A stretch of DNA of 20,432 nucleotides from Stagnihabitans sp038323315 (GCA_038323315.1 JBBQGU010000022.1:1-20432), one strand, 5' to 3'. Positions 7,387 to 16,534 are shown, numbered from the stretch's first letter. Made by a program: numbers and translations. Notes: generated by a model not told the origin, from the sequence alone.

Positions 7387-8661
7387 ATGTATCTCGAAAT
7401 CGCCATCGTCGTCGTTCTGACCCTGATCAACGGGCTTCTGTCCATGTCCGAACTTGCCATTGTATCGGCCCGCCCCGCGCGGCTGAAGGTGATGGCCGAG
7501 GCGGGCAGTTCGGGTGCCGCGACCTCGCTCCGGCTGGCCGATGACCCGGGACGCTTTCTGTCTTCGGTCCAGATCGGCATCACGCTTGTCGGCGTGCTGT
7601 CCGGTGCGATTTCCGGCGCGACGCTGGGTGTAAGGCTGACCGGCGTTCTGGAACGCGCCGGGCTGTCGCCCGCACTCGCCGACACACTGGGCGTCGGCGG
7701 CGTGGTTGTGGCGATCACCTACCTGTCGCTGATCTTCGGCGAATTGGTCCCCAAACAGATCGCGCTCCGCGATCCCGAAACTGTCGCGGCCCGGGTGGCA
7801 CCGCTGATGGGCGTAATCGCTGTCGTCGCGGCGCCCTTGATCTGGCTGTTGGACAAATCGGGCGAACTGGTGCTGCGCCTGCTGGGTCAATCCGGCGACG
7901 CCGAACAGAACATGACCGATGACGAGGTCAAGCTGGTGATCTCCGAAGCGCAAACCGCAGGCATCCTCGAACCTGCGGAATCCGATATGATCGCCGGTGT
8001 CATGCGCGTCGCCGACCGCACCGCCAAGGGCCTGATGACGCCAAGGCATGAGGTTGACATGGTCGATATCACCATGGGCTACACCGCCGTGGTCAAGCTG
8101 TTCCAATCCACCAAACGCACCCGCCTGCCGGTGCGCGACACAGGCCCCGACAACATCATCGGCGTCGTGACCACCCGCGATTTCCTGTCAACCCCGCGCG
8201 CTGCCTTTGACCTGCGGTCGCTGATCATCCCGGCCACCGTGGTCCGCGACGGCACCCGCGCCCTGGACGTCATTGAAACCCTGCGCACCGCCCCGGCCCA
8301 TATGGTGCTGGTCTATGACGAATACGGCCACTTCTCCGGCATCATTACCGCAATGGACGTGCTGGAGGCGATCACCGGGGATTTCGACGAACCTACCGAG
8401 GAGGCGAAACTGATCACCCGCGCCGATGGCAGCCTGCTTGTGTCCGGCTGGATGCCGGTCGACGAATTTGCCGAACGTATCGGCCTGACACTCGACCTGG
8501 AACGCGATTACGAAACTGTCGCCGGTCTGGTCCTCGATCGCATGGGCAAACTGCCCCAGATCGGCGAGAACCTGCGCTTGGGCCGCTGGCTGGTCGAGGT
8601 GGTCGATCTGGACGGCCGCCGCATCGACAAACTGCTGGTCAGCCGGGTCGACAAGGCCTGA
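7387..8661 (+). CDS. CNNM/CBS-domain membrane protein, HlyC/CorC family (putative ion transporter)
   Basis: Protein of 424 aa. The first 190 residues or so form the DUF21/CNNM membrane domain: an N-terminal hydrophobic helix, the SMSELAIVSARPARL segment, and two further hydrophobic stretches ending near LIFGELVPKQIAL. Two CBS motifs follow, the first at the MTPRHEVDMVD box (from residue 217) and the second ending at the DEYGHFSGIITAMDVLEAITGDF segment. A C-terminal CorC/HlyC domain starts near residue 346. The family is linked to Mg2+ or Co2+ export and was once labelled haemolysin. The start ATG 7387 begins the hydrophobic helix and has AAGGA 4 nt upstream; the frame stays open further upstream through the inverted repeat, but that extension is not protein-like. 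It converges with ccoS, with only 9 nt between the stops. Confidence 0.85.
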   Translation: MYLEIAIVVVLTLINGLLSMSELAIVSARPARLKVMAEAGSSGAATSLRLADDPGRFLSSVQIGITLVGVLSGAISGATLGVRLTGVLERAGLSPALADTLGVGGVVVAITYLSLIFGELVPKQIALRDPETVAARVAPLMGVIAVVAAPLIWLLDKSGELVLRLLGQSGDAEQNMTDDEVKLVISEAQTAGILEPAESDMIAGVMRVADRTAKGLMTPRHEVDMVDITMGYTAVVKLFQSTKRTRLPVRDTGPDNIIGVVTTRDFLSTPRAAFDLRSLIIPATVVRDGTRALDVIETLRTAPAHMVLVYDEYGHFSGIITAMDVLEAITGDFDEPTEEAKLITRADGSLLVSGWMPVDEFAERIGLTLDLERDYETVAGLVLDRMGKLPQIGENLRLGRWLVEVVDLDGRRIDKLLVSRVDKA

Positions 8662-8670
8662 CGCAGCACC

Positions 8671-8829
8671 TTAGGGCCCCGGTTTGTCATCCCATTGCCT
8701 GGTCAGAATACGGGCGGCATCGCCCTCCGGGTCGTCAAACTGCCGCGTCCGCATCGCCCAGACGAACAGGGCAAGCCCCGCACCGCCCAACAGCAGCGAG
8801 GCTGGAATCAGGATGGTCAGGATCTGCAT
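8671..8829 (-). CDS. ccoS: CcoS, cbb3 oxidase maturation protein
   Basis: A 52-aa protein with one N-terminal transmembrane helix (ILTILIPASLLLGGAGLALFVWAM), then the family's typical RTRQFDDPEGDAARIL tail, which matches the usual length and pattern of CcoS/FixS. CcoS is needed for cofactor (heme b and copper) insertion into the cbb3 catalytic subunit. The ATG at 8829 begins 3 nt after the stop of ccoI, with GAGG in the ccoI end as ribosome binding site. It is the last gene of the ccoGHIS operon. Confidence 0.93.
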   Translation of the reverse strand: MQILTILIPASLLLGGAGLALFVWAMRTRQFDDPEGDAARILTRQWDDKPGP

Positions 8830-8832
8830 GAT

Positions 8833-11001
8833 CTACCTCAACCGCAACGCGTTCAGCGAGACCGTGATCGACGACAGCGACATCGCCAGCGCCGCCGCCA
8901 ATGGCGTGGCATGTCCCAGCAGCGCCAAAGGCACGGCGATCACGTTGTACCCCGCTGAAATCGCAAAATTCTCGACCATCCGCCGCGTTGCCTGCTGTGC
9001 AATCCGCGCCGCATCGCCAATCGCCGCCATATCCCGCCCCAGCAGCACGATATCCGCAGCCACCCGTGCCGCATCCAACGCCTGCGCCGGAGCAATCGAG
9101 ACATGCGCCGCCGCCAGCGCCGCAGTGTCGTTCAACCCATCCCCCACCATCAGCACCCTTTGCCCCTGATCCGCCAGCCCCCGCACCAGAGCCAGCTTCT
9201 CGGCAGGCAACGCGCCTGACACCCAGTCGGCAATCCCCAACCGCCGCGCGACCCCCGCCACCACCGCCTCGGCATCGCCTGACACCAGCCGGATCGCCTT
9301 GCCCTGCGCCCGCAGCGCCGCGATCGCCGCCTCGGCCCCCGGTCGCAATTGGTCGGTAAAGCCAAACGCCTGCGTCGTCCCCCCAGCACTCAGATAGGTC
9401 GCCGTCGCCGCCAGCGGCTTTGCCCCGACCCACTCCGCCCGCCCCAGCCGCACGACGGCCCCGTTCAACCGCCCCTCGATGCCGTATCCCGGCACCTCGC
9501 GCAGATCCGTCACCCCAGCCGCCACCACGTCCAGCCGCCCCAACGCCTGCGCCAGCGGGTGCGACGACCCCCGCGCCAATGCCACCGCAACCGCCAATGC
9601 CGCCGCCGGACAGTCTGCCGCGATCAACTCCGGCGTCCCCATCGTCAGCGTCCCGGTCTTGTCGAACACCACCGTATCGACCTCGGCCAACCGCTCCAGC
9701 GCCGTGCCGTTCTTGATCAGCACACCGCGGCGAAACAGCTTGCCCGAGGCCGCCGTCACCACCGCAGGCACTGCCAATCCCAACGCACAGGGGCAAGTGA
9801 TGATCAGCACGGCCGCCGAGACATTGATCGCAAATCGCAAATCCCCACCCGTCGCCCACATCCAATACCCGAATGCCGAAAAGCTGAGGATATGAACCAG
9901 CGGCGAATAAACCCGCGCCGCCCGCTCGGCCAGCGTCGTGTACCGCGTGCGGGCATTTTCCGCGACAGCCACCAGATCGGCCATCTGATGCAGCGACGAA
10001 TCCCGCCCCGCCGCCGTCACCCGCAGCGTCAGCGGCCCGGTCAGATTGACCTCGCCCGCCGCCACCCGCGTCCCCGGTCCGGCAAATACCGGCAGGCTTT
10101 CGCCAGTCAGCAAGCCCCGGTCCACCTCGGACGCGCCCGTCGTTACCACGCCGTCCACCGGCATCCGCCCGCCGGGCCGCACCAGAACCAGATCGCCGCG
10201 CACCACCTCGGCAATCGCCCGCACAACCTCGATCCCGTCGACCAGCACAATCGCCCGTGGCACCTCCAACGCCGCCAGTTCCTCCGCCGCCGACCGTGCC
10301 AGCGCGCGGCTGCGATGATCCAGATACCGCCCCAGCAGCAAGAAAAACGACAGCATCACAGCGGCATCAAAATAGGCCTGCTCACCCGAATACGCCGTCT
10401 CATACAACGAAATCGAGGTCGCGAGGATCAGTGCCAAGGATATCGGCACATCCATCCCCAACCGCCCGACCCGCAAACTGGCCCAAGCCGAGCGGAAAAA
10501 CGGCTGCCCGACAAAAATCACTGTCGGGATGGCGATCATCGCCGAAATCCAGTGGAACATGTCCCGCGTCGCCGCCTCGGCCCCTGACCACACCGCGACC
10601 GACATCAGCATGATGTTCATCAGCGCAAAAAACGCGACGCCCAGCCGCATCAGCAACTCGCGCCCCTGCCGGTCGGTTTCGGTCGCTGACAGCAGACCGG
10701 GGTCCAGTTCATGCGCCTCGAACCCCACCGCAGCCAGCGCGGCCACCAGCGCCTCAGCCGTCACCTCTGCCGCAGCCTCGACCGACACGCGCTTTTGCGT
10801 CAGGTTGACCCGCGCCGATTGCACGCCGGGACAGGCCAGCATCGCCGCCTCGACCGTGGCGATGCAGGCCGCGCAATGGGCGGATGGCAGCGACAGCATC
10901 AACCGCGCAGGCGGCACCATCGCGGCGATCTGCGCAGCCGAGGGGGCCACGGTGCAGGCCGCACAGGCCATCGGTCTGGGAAACTCCTCGACCAATGCCA
11001 T
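8833..11001 (-). CDS. ccoI: CcoI, copper-transporting P1B-type ATPase for cbb3 oxidase assembly
   Basis: Protein of 722 aa. The N-terminus carries a CAAC pair (residues 13-16) and a heavy-metal-associated domain with AHCAAC (C43 and C46). The P-type ATPase core follows: actuator TGES (299-302), metal-site CPC (403-405) in a membrane helix, phosphorylation motif DKTGT (447-451), the HP pair (481-482) and the hinge GDGLND (620-625). CcoI exports copper to the periplasm for the CuB centre of cbb3 oxidase. The start at 11001 was chosen because it lies one base after the ccoH stop and begins directly at the first CxxC-containing segment; the longer frame to 11058 would overlap ccoH. It is cotranscribed with ccoG, ccoH and ccoS. 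Confidence 0.94.
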   Translation of the reverse strand: MALVEEFPRPMACAACTVAPSAAQIAAMVPPARLMLSLPSAHCAACIATVEAAMLACPGVQSARVNLTQKRVSVEAAAEVTAEALVAALAAVGFEAHELDPGLLSATETDRQGRELLMRLGVAFFALMNIMLMSVAVWSGAEAATRDMFHWISAMIAIPTVIFVGQPFFRSAWASLRVGRLGMDVPISLALILATSISLYETAYSGEQAYFDAAVMLSFFLLLGRYLDHRSRALARSAAEELAALEVPRAIVLVDGIEVVRAIAEVVRGDLVLVRPGGRMPVDGVVTTGASEVDRGLLTGESLPVFAGPGTRVAAGEVNLTGPLTLRVTAAGRDSSLHQMADLVAVAENARTRYTTLAERAARVYSPLVHILSFSAFGYWMWATGGDLRFAINVSAAVLIITCPCALGLAVPAVVTAASGKLFRRGVLIKNGTALERLAEVDTVVFDKTGTLTMGTPELIAADCPAAALAVAVALARGSSHPLAQALGRLDVVAAGVTDLREVPGYGIEGRLNGAVVRLGRAEWVGAKPLAATATYLSAGGTTQAFGFTDQLRPGAEAAIAALRAQGKAIRLVSGDAEAVVAGVARRLGIADWVSGALPAEKLALVRGLADQGQRVLMVGDGLNDTAALAAAHVSIAPAQALDAARVAADIVLLGRDMAAIGDAARIAQQATRRMVENFAISAGYNVIAVPLALLGHATPLAAALAMSLSSITVSLNALRLR

Positions 11002-11002
11002 G

Positions 11003-11479
11003 TCAGCGCACCACCCGCAAATCAATCCGCTGCCGGAACAGCGTGCCATCCGCCGCATGCGCCGTCACCGCCATCATCCACTTGCCCATGCCCAAGTGCA
11101 GCGACGTGCCATAAACCCCATCCACCAGCCCAAACACCGGTGTCACATCATCCACCGATTCGGTCGGACGCCCGACCAGCACCGTCAGGTTCGCCACCGT
11201 CACCGGCTGCCCCGCCCTGGAAAACGCCAGCGTCAGCCGGTCCGTCCCCGCGTCATACAGCGGCACCAACTGCCAACCCAAAGCCTTTTGCGCCGCCATC
11301 TCGGCGTCGAAGGTTTGGCTCGCGACATAGCCATTCGCGACCTCCAACCCCGGAAACGTCGAAATCGCCTGCCATGCCAGCCAGACATTCACCGCGATGA
11401 TCACGCCAAAGAAGCCCACGAAAATCGCCAGCACATGCCAGCCGGTGACCGGGCGCACAGGTTTTTCCACCATCGCCAT
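11003..11479 (-). CDS. ccoH: CcoH/FixH, cbb3 oxidase assembly protein
   Basis: Protein of 158 aa with one N-terminal transmembrane helix (residues about 14-35, VLAIFVGFFGVIIAVNVWLAW) and a periplasmic FixH domain. Recognisable FixH features are the GLEVANGYVASQTFD segment after the helix, the GWQL box and the C-terminal GKWMMAVTA segment. CcoH associates with the cbb3 complex and stabilises its assembly. The start at ATG 11479 lies one base after the ccoG stop; a second in-frame ATG at 11473 is possible. The frame is open further upstream to 11539, but that would overlap ccoG and lacks family similarity. Confidence 0.92.
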   Translation of the reverse strand: MAMVEKPVRPVTGWHVLAIFVGFFGVIIAVNVWLAWQAISTFPGLEVANGYVASQTFDAEMAAQKALGWQLVPLYDAGTDRLTLAFSRAGQPVTVANLTVLVGRPTESVDDVTPVFGLVDGVYGTSLHLGMGKWMMAVTAHAADGTLFRQRIDLRVVR

Positions 11480-11480
11480 A

Positions 11481-12902
11481 TCAGCTATCCTCGCCGTTAA
11501 AGATCGTGTCGCGCGCCACACGCTCGGCACGCGGCACATCCGCGCCGTCCTGATCCGTAATCCACAGACGAACCGCGGTCCGTTCCGCCTCGGCCCCCGA
11601 CGTGCCCGCAGCAGCGGTCAGATACAACCGCTGCTCCTTGGTCTCATTCGCGGGCACCAGAACACGCGCGCCCGCCCCCCCTTCCAGCCCCATGACGAAC
11701 GCCGCATCGGCGGCAACCGAGAAGACAAACCACCGATCCTCACCATGCTTGTTGCGCAGCCGCAGGTCATAGGCGTTGCGGATCGAGCCGTCCGACAGCA
11801 CCACATGCGTCGGATTGCGCACCGGCGTTACCGACACGTCGATGTTGGATCGCAGGAAAAGTGCGACGATCAACCCGATGCCAACCCCGCCCCACAGCAC
11901 CGTATAAACAATGGTGCGCGGCCGAAACACATGGGCCCAGATCGACTTGGGCGGCTTGCCCGCCCGCTCCACCGTCTCATCCGTCAGGGCAAGATAGCTG
12001 ATCAGGTTCAACGGCTTGCCCACCTTGGTCATGGTGTCGTTGCAGGCGTCGATGCACAGACCGCAGGTGATGCAGGCCAGTTGCTGCCCCTCGCGGATAT
12101 CGATGCCCATCGGACAGACGTTGACACAGGCCATGCAGTCGATGCAGTCGCCCGCGCCCGCGACCGTCTGCTTGCCGCGCGGCTCGCCCCGCCAGTCGCG
12201 GTAGCCTACGGTGATGGTATCCTCATCCATCATCGCGGACTGGATACGTGGCCACGGGCAGGCATAGATGCAAATCTGCTCACGCGCGAAACCGCCAAAA
12301 ACAAAGGTCGTGCCGGTCAGCACCGCAATGGTGATATAGGCCACCGGACTCGCCGTGCCTGCAAGCAAGTCACGCAGCAATTGCGGCGCATCGGTGAAAT
12401 AAAACACCCAAGCCCCACCCGTCGCCAGCCCGATCAGCAGCCAGACCGTCCACTTGACGGCCCGCTTGCGCGCCTTTTCCAGGGTCCACGCCTGATTGTG
12501 CAACCGAACGCGGGCATTCCGGTCGCCTTCGATCCAGCGCTCGACCAGGATATACAGGTCGGTCCACACCGTCTGCGGACAGGCATAGCCGCACCAGACC
12601 CGCCCGGCCGCCGATGTGAACAAGAACAACCCCAACCCCGCCATGATCAGCAGTCCGGCGACAAAGTAAAACTCATGCGGCCAGATCTCGATCATGAAGA
12701 AAAAGAACCGCCGCCCCGACATGTCGATCAGCACCGCCTGATCCGGCAGGTTGGGCCCCCGGTCCCACCTGATCCACGGCGTGATATAGTAAATGCCCAA
12801 GGTGAACCCCATGATCCACCATTTCAGCGTGCGAAAACTGCCCTTGACCCGGCGCGGAAAGATCGGCTCGCGCGCGGCATAAAGCGGCGGAGTGTCGGCC
12901 AT
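11481..12902 (-). CDS. ccoG: CcoG/FixG, membrane ferredoxin-like copper-reducing protein for cbb3 maturation
   Basis: Protein of 473 aa. Several transmembrane helices fill the first half (around residues 30, 80, 155 and 190), including the CGYACPQTVWTD and CIYACPWPRIQ segments typical of the family. Two [4Fe-4S] motifs follow, CIDCMACVNVCP (C253-C263) and CITCGLCIDAC (C277-C287), then a further helix and a periplasmic immunoglobulin-like domain. CcoG (RdxB) is thought to reduce Cu(II) before delivery to the cbb3 assembly pathway. It starts 3 nt downstream of the ccoP stop, so ccoGHIS may read through from ccoNOQP; no clear promoter is visible between them. Confidence 0.94.
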   Translation of the reverse strand: MADTPPLYAAREPIFPRRVKGSFRTLKWWIMGFTLGIYYITPWIRWDRGPNLPDQAVLIDMSGRRFFFFMIEIWPHEFYFVAGLLIMAGLGLFLFTSAAGRVWCGYACPQTVWTDLYILVERWIEGDRNARVRLHNQAWTLEKARKRAVKWTVWLLIGLATGGAWVFYFTDAPQLLRDLLAGTASPVAYITIAVLTGTTFVFGGFAREQICIYACPWPRIQSAMMDEDTITVGYRDWRGEPRGKQTVAGAGDCIDCMACVNVCPMGIDIREGQQLACITCGLCIDACNDTMTKVGKPLNLISYLALTDETVERAGKPPKSIWAHVFRPRTIVYTVLWGGVGIGLIVALFLRSNIDVSVTPVRNPTHVVLSDGSIRNAYDLRLRNKHGEDRWFVFSVAADAAFVMGLEGGAGARVLVPANETKEQRLYLTAAAGTSGAEAERTAVRLWITDQDGADVPRAERVARDTIFNGEDS

Positions 12903-12905
12903 CGC

Positions 12906-13826
12906 CTATTCGCCCCCACCCAATGCGTGTAAATAGACGGCCACGGCGCGGATCTGATCCTCGGTCAGGCGCGGCGTGGTGCCGGGCGCGACATAGCCCC
13001 AGGCCGGCATCATCTCGTTGCGCGCCTGTGTGACCGTCACCGTCAGCGTGTCGCGGTCGCCGCCATACAGCCAGATCGCATCCGTCAGGTTCGGCGCCCC
13101 CAGATCGATATTGCCCTTGGCCTGCTCGCCATGACAGCCAGCGCAGTTTTCGGCAAACACGACCTGCCCGGCGGTCGCAAGCGGCGCATCATGATCCTGA
13201 CCCGAGATTTGCAGAACATATTCAACCGACTGCGCGATCTGGTCCTTGGTCAGCAGGTCATCCGTGCCGAAACTCGGCATATCATTCAGGCGTGTATCGG
13301 GATCGACCGCACTGCGAATGCCGTGCAGCAGGGTGGTATGGATCGCGTCCAGCGACCCGCCCCACAGCCAGTCATTGTCCAACAGGTTGGGATAGCCCTT
13401 GCCCTTGACCCCCGCCGCCCCCGACCCATGACACTGCGCACAATTGTTGCGAAATACCGCTGCCCCGGCATTCATGGCAAACTGCTGCAATTCGGGATCG
13501 CTACCAATGACGGCAAGGTCGGTGGCCACAAGCCTGGCCTTGATCGGCGCGATCCGGGCGTCAACAGCCGCCATATCCGCCGCAAGCTCGCCCCGCGTCG
13601 TATAACCCAGCACACCCGGCGTCGCCCCCCGTATCAGCGGCCAAGCCGGATAGGCAATCGCATAGCCGACGGCAAAGACGATCGTCATGTAGAATACCCA
13701 CACCCACCAGCGCGGCAGGGGGGTGTTCAACTCCTCGATCCCATCCCAGACATGGCCGGTGGTGCCGACGATGTCGCGGGCGTCCGGTTTGCCACGCAGG
13801 TCCGATTTCACGGGCTTGGCGCACAT
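12906..13826 (-). CDS. ccoP: CcoP, cbb3 oxidase diheme cytochrome c subunit
   Basis: Protein of 306 aa: a cytoplasmic N-terminus (DIVGTTGHVWDGIEELNTPLPRWW, the standard CcoP signature), one transmembrane helix (about 41-60), and a periplasmic part with two heme c sites. These are CAQCH (129-133) and CAGCH (228-232), with likely axial methionines in MPSFG (M183) and MPAWG (M273). It passes electrons from soluble cytochrome c to CcoO and CcoN. The length is normal for the family. The start ATG at 13826 lies 3 nt downstream of the ccoQ stop. Confidence 0.96.
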   Translation of the reverse strand: MCAKPVKSDLRGKPDARDIVGTTGHVWDGIEELNTPLPRWWVWVFYMTIVFAVGYAIAYPAWPLIRGATPGVLGYTTRGELAADMAAVDARIAPIKARLVATDLAVIGSDPELQQFAMNAGAAVFRNNCAQCHGSGAAGVKGKGYPNLLDNDWLWGGSLDAIHTTLLHGIRSAVDPDTRLNDMPSFGTDDLLTKDQIAQSVEYVLQISGQDHDAPLATAGQVVFAENCAGCHGEQAKGNIDLGAPNLTDAIWLYGGDRDTLTVTVTQARNEMMPAWGYVAPGTTPRLTEDQIRAVAVYLHALGGGE

Positions 13827-13829
13827 CGC

Positions 13830-14009
13830 TTAAGCCTCCTTCTGGGGCAGGGGTTTCTCGTCATCGCGAAAGATCAGGTTCGCCGCCTCGTCGTGCAGCG
13901 GCCTGCTGCCGGGCCGAAACGCCCAGACAAAAACGCCGACAAAGAACAAGGTCAGCACCAGCAACGCCCAACTGTCGGCGAATGCGCGCAGCAATGTATA
14001 GAGTTCCAT
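13830..14009 (-). CDS. ccoQ: CcoQ, small cbb3 oxidase subunit
   Basis: A 59-aa protein with one transmembrane helix (SWALLVLTLFFVGVFVWAF) followed by the conserved RPGSRPLHDEAANLIFRDDE tail. The tail and position between ccoO and ccoP identify it as CcoQ/FixQ, which stabilises the cbb3 complex. An AAGGAG close to its stop may serve as ribosome binding site for ccoP. Confidence 0.94.
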   Translation of the reverse strand: MELYTLLRAFADSWALLVLTLFFVGVFVWAFRPGSRPLHDEAANLIFRDDEKPLPQKEA

Positions 14010-14019
14010 GACTGCCCCC

Positions 14020-14745
14020 CTAGCGCGATGCGTCGGGGATGAAGGTCGAGAAATCGACCATCGTGCCCAGAACCTGCAGATAGGCGATCAGCGCATCCAT
14101 CTCGGTCAATTGCGGCTGGCCGTCAAAGTTGCTGACCACCGCCTTGCCGTACCGCGCCAACAGCCCCGAGGAATCGCCGTCCGGATCGACCTGCGCTGCG
14201 AAATCAGCGGCGGCATTGGTCAGGTCGTCATCGGTATAGGGCACACCAACCATCCGGTTCGCGGCCATAAGATCGGTGATATAGGTCGGCTTAATCGCGG
14301 TTTCAGCCAGAAAACTGTATTTCGGCATCACCGATTCCGGCACCACGGCCTGTGGGTTGATCAGGTGATCGACATGCCAGTTGTCGCTGTACTTGCCGCC
14401 CACCCGCGCCAGATCCGGCCCCGTCCGCTTGGACCCCCATTGAAACGGATGGTCATATTGCGATTCCGCAGCCAGCGAGTAATGCCCGTACCGCTCCACC
14501 TCGTCGCGAATCGGGCGGATCATCTGGCTGTGACAGGTATAGCAGCCCTCACGAACATAAATGCCCCGCCCGGCCAGTTCCAAGGGCGTATAGGGCCGCA
14601 TCCCCTGCACCGTCTCGATGGTGTTTTGCAGATAGAACAGCGGCACGATCTCGATCAACCCGCCAATCGTCACCACCAGAAAGCTAAGGATCAGCAGCAG
14701 CGACGCATTGCGCTCGATCGGCCCGTGTTTGTCCAGAATTGCCAT
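14020..14745 (-). CDS. ccoO: CcoO, cbb3 oxidase monoheme cytochrome c subunit
   Basis: Protein of 241 aa with an N-terminal membrane anchor (residues about 15-38), a single heme c motif CYTCH (68-72) in the family sequence REGCYTCHSQMIRPI, and a likely axial methionine M140 in MPKYSF. It relays electrons from CcoP to the heme b of CcoN. It starts 12 nt after the ccoN stop. The length and the GPDLARVGGKYS block are standard for CcoO. Confidence 0.96.
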   Translation of the reverse strand: MAILDKHGPIERNASLLLILSFLVVTIGGLIEIVPLFYLQNTIETVQGMRPYTPLELAGRGIYVREGCYTCHSQMIRPIRDEVERYGHYSLAAESQYDHPFQWGSKRTGPDLARVGGKYSDNWHVDHLINPQAVVPESVMPKYSFLAETAIKPTYITDLMAANRMVGVPYTDDDLTNAAADFAAQVDPDGDSSGLLARYGKAVVSNFDGQPQLTEMDALIAYLQVLGTMVDFSTFIPDASR

Positions 14746-14757
14746 GAGATGCGCCCC

Positions 14758-16356
14758 CTATTCCGCCGGGACGCCGGCATGGTCCGCAACCTGTGCAGGT
14801 TGCGCCCGTACCGTCATCCACAAGTTATAGACCATGATCAGTCCGCCGGTCAGGTACATGGCCCCGCCGATACCCCGCACGACATACATCGGGAACTTGG
14901 CGGCCACCGTGTCGGCGAATGCGTTCACCAGGAACCCGTTTGCATCAACCTCGCGCCACATCAGCCCTTCCATGATGCCGGTGACCCACATGGCCGAGGC
15001 GTACAGAACGATCCCGATCGTCGCCAACCAGAAGTGCCACGATACCAGCGGCAGACTGTAAAGCCCCGCCCGGTGCCAAAGGCGCGGCGTCAGGTAATAC
15101 AGGACCGCAAAGGTGATCAACCCGTTCCAGCCCAGCGCACCGGAATGCACATGCCCGATCGTCCAGTCGGTATAATGGCTGAGGCTGTTGACCGCCTTGA
15201 TCGACATGACCGGCCCCTCAAAAGTGCTCATGCCATAAAAGCCGATGGCCGCCACCATCATCCGCAAGACCGGATCGGTGCGCAGCTTGTCCCAGGCGCC
15301 CGACAACGTCATCAGCCCGTTGATCATGCCGCCCCAGCTTGGCATCCACAGCATGACCGAAAACACCATGCCCAGCGTCGCCGCCCAGTCGGGCAAAGCG
15401 GTGTAGTGCAGATGGTGCGGACCCGCCCAGATATACAGGAATATCAGCGCCCAGAAGTGGATGATCGACAGCTTGTAACTGTAGATCGGCCGCTCGACCT
15501 GCTTGGGCACGAAATAGTACATCATGCCCAGAAAGCCTGCCGTCAGGAAAAAGCCGACCGCGTTGTGGCCATACCACCACTGCACCATTGCATCCTGCAC
15601 CCCGGCATAGATCGGCACCGACACCGACGACAGCAGCGACACCGGCACCGCCGCATTGTTCACGATATGCAGCATGGCGACCGTGACGATCATCGACAGG
15701 TAAAACCAGTTCGCGACATAGATATGCGGCTCACGCCGTTTGACCAAAGTGCCGACGAACACAACCAGATAGGCCACCCAGACAATCGCGATCCAGATGT
15801 CGATATACCAGACCGGCTCGGCATATTCCTTGCTTTGCGTGCCGCCCAGAATGTACGAGGACGCGGCCAGCACGACCATCAACTGCCAGCCCCAGAATAC
15901 GAACCACGCCAGGTTCCCGCCCCACAGCCGCGCGGCTGATGTCCGTTGGACGACGTAGAAAGATGACATGATCAGCGCGTTGCCGCCAAAGGCAAAGATG
16001 ACCGCACTGGTGTGCAAGGGGCGCAGACGGCCAAAGTTCAGGATGCCCATGGCGTGGTCGATGTTCAGCGACGGGAACGCCAGTTGAAAGGCAATGATCA
16101 CGCCGACCAGAAACCCCACGATGCCCCAGAACGCAGTGGCAATCACCCCGGCCCGGACCACCCCGTCCATATAGGCGGTCTGGTCGTGCACCGTGGGCGT
16201 GTCCATGTGGCGCAAAACATACAGGAATGTCAGCGCCGCCGCGATCATCACCTCGATCGCGTTCACCCGATAGGGCAGATCATGCGCCAGATTTGCCGCG
16301 ATGGCCGCCAGCAGCCCGATCACGGCCAGCACCGCCAGTTTTACGAAATCCCACAT
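14758..16356 (-). CDS. ccoN: CcoN, cbb3 cytochrome oxidase catalytic subunit I
   Basis: Protein of 532 aa with about 12-14 transmembrane helices of the heme-copper oxidase subunit I fold. Key histidines are visible in HTSAVIFAFGGN (low-spin heme b), WWYGHNAVGFF (CuB), AGPHHLHYTALPDW (CuB pair) and DWTIGHVHSGALGWNG (heme ligands near the C-terminus). It reduces O2 to water with very high affinity and pumps protons. The start at ATG 16356 (MWDFVKLAVL) gives the normal length; the frame is open to 16623 but that stretch crosses the FNR-type sites and the uspA start. It is the first gene of ccoNOQP and is divergent from uspA. Confidence 0.96.
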   Translation of the reverse strand: MWDFVKLAVLAVIGLLAAIAANLAHDLPYRVNAIEVMIAAALTFLYVLRHMDTPTVHDQTAYMDGVVRAGVIATAFWGIVGFLVGVIIAFQLAFPSLNIDHAMGILNFGRLRPLHTSAVIFAFGGNALIMSSFYVVQRTSAARLWGGNLAWFVFWGWQLMVVLAASSYILGGTQSKEYAEPVWYIDIWIAIVWVAYLVVFVGTLVKRREPHIYVANWFYLSMIVTVAMLHIVNNAAVPVSLLSSVSVPIYAGVQDAMVQWWYGHNAVGFFLTAGFLGMMYYFVPKQVERPIYSYKLSIIHFWALIFLYIWAGPHHLHYTALPDWAATLGMVFSVMLWMPSWGGMINGLMTLSGAWDKLRTDPVLRMMVAAIGFYGMSTFEGPVMSIKAVNSLSHYTDWTIGHVHSGALGWNGLITFAVLYYLTPRLWHRAGLYSLPLVSWHFWLATIGIVLYASAMWVTGIMEGLMWREVDANGFLVNAFADTVAAKFPMYVVRGIGGAMYLTGGLIMVYNLWMTVRAQPAQVADHAGVPAE

Positions 16357-16432
16357 GGTCCAGTCCCCTGATGCGCGCGTTTTGGCCGTGATCCCGGCAC
16401 AGTCCGTTTTGCAGGTGCAGCGACCCGCCGCT

Positions 16433-16446
16433 TTGATCCATGTCAA
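16433..16446. promoter_or_regulatory. FNR/FnrL binding site between ccoN and uspA
   Basis: TTGATCCATGTCAA fits the FNR consensus TTGAT-N4-ATCAA at nine of ten positions. Its centre (16439.5) is 83 bp from the ccoN start codon and 95 bp from the uspA start codon. For an activator site at -41.5, the transcript starts would be near 16398 (ccoN) and 16481 (uspA). FnrL control of cbb3 oxidase genes is established in Rhodobacter, and fnrL itself is 1 kb away. Confidence 0.8.
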
Positions 16447-16463
16447 ATTCTCGGGCCATTGAA

Positions 16464-16479
16464 GCTGATAGGGATCAGC
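16464..16479. promoter_or_regulatory. Second, weaker FNR/CRP-type dyad between ccoN and uspA
   Basis: GCTGAT-AGGG-ATCAGC is a perfect 6-bp inverted repeat with the TGAT-N4-ATCA core shared by FNR-family sites, but C/G replaces the outer T/A. Its centre is 32 bp from the centre of the better site, about three helical turns, so both face the same side of DNA. It is 63 bp from the uspA start codon. Confidence 0.45.
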
Positions 16480-16534
16480 GCAAGGCACGCTGGTTTTGCC
16501 TGAATCCGGAACTACTGAAAACAGGAGGCTGCCC

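Noticed and set aside
11397..15939. Very long plus-strand open frames opposite ccoG, ccoP, ccoO and ccoN (up to about 640 codons)
   Set aside because: They are rich in Arg, His, Pro and Gln, contain no recognisable domain, and lie antisense to strongly supported cco genes. GC-biased third positions remove stops from such frames.
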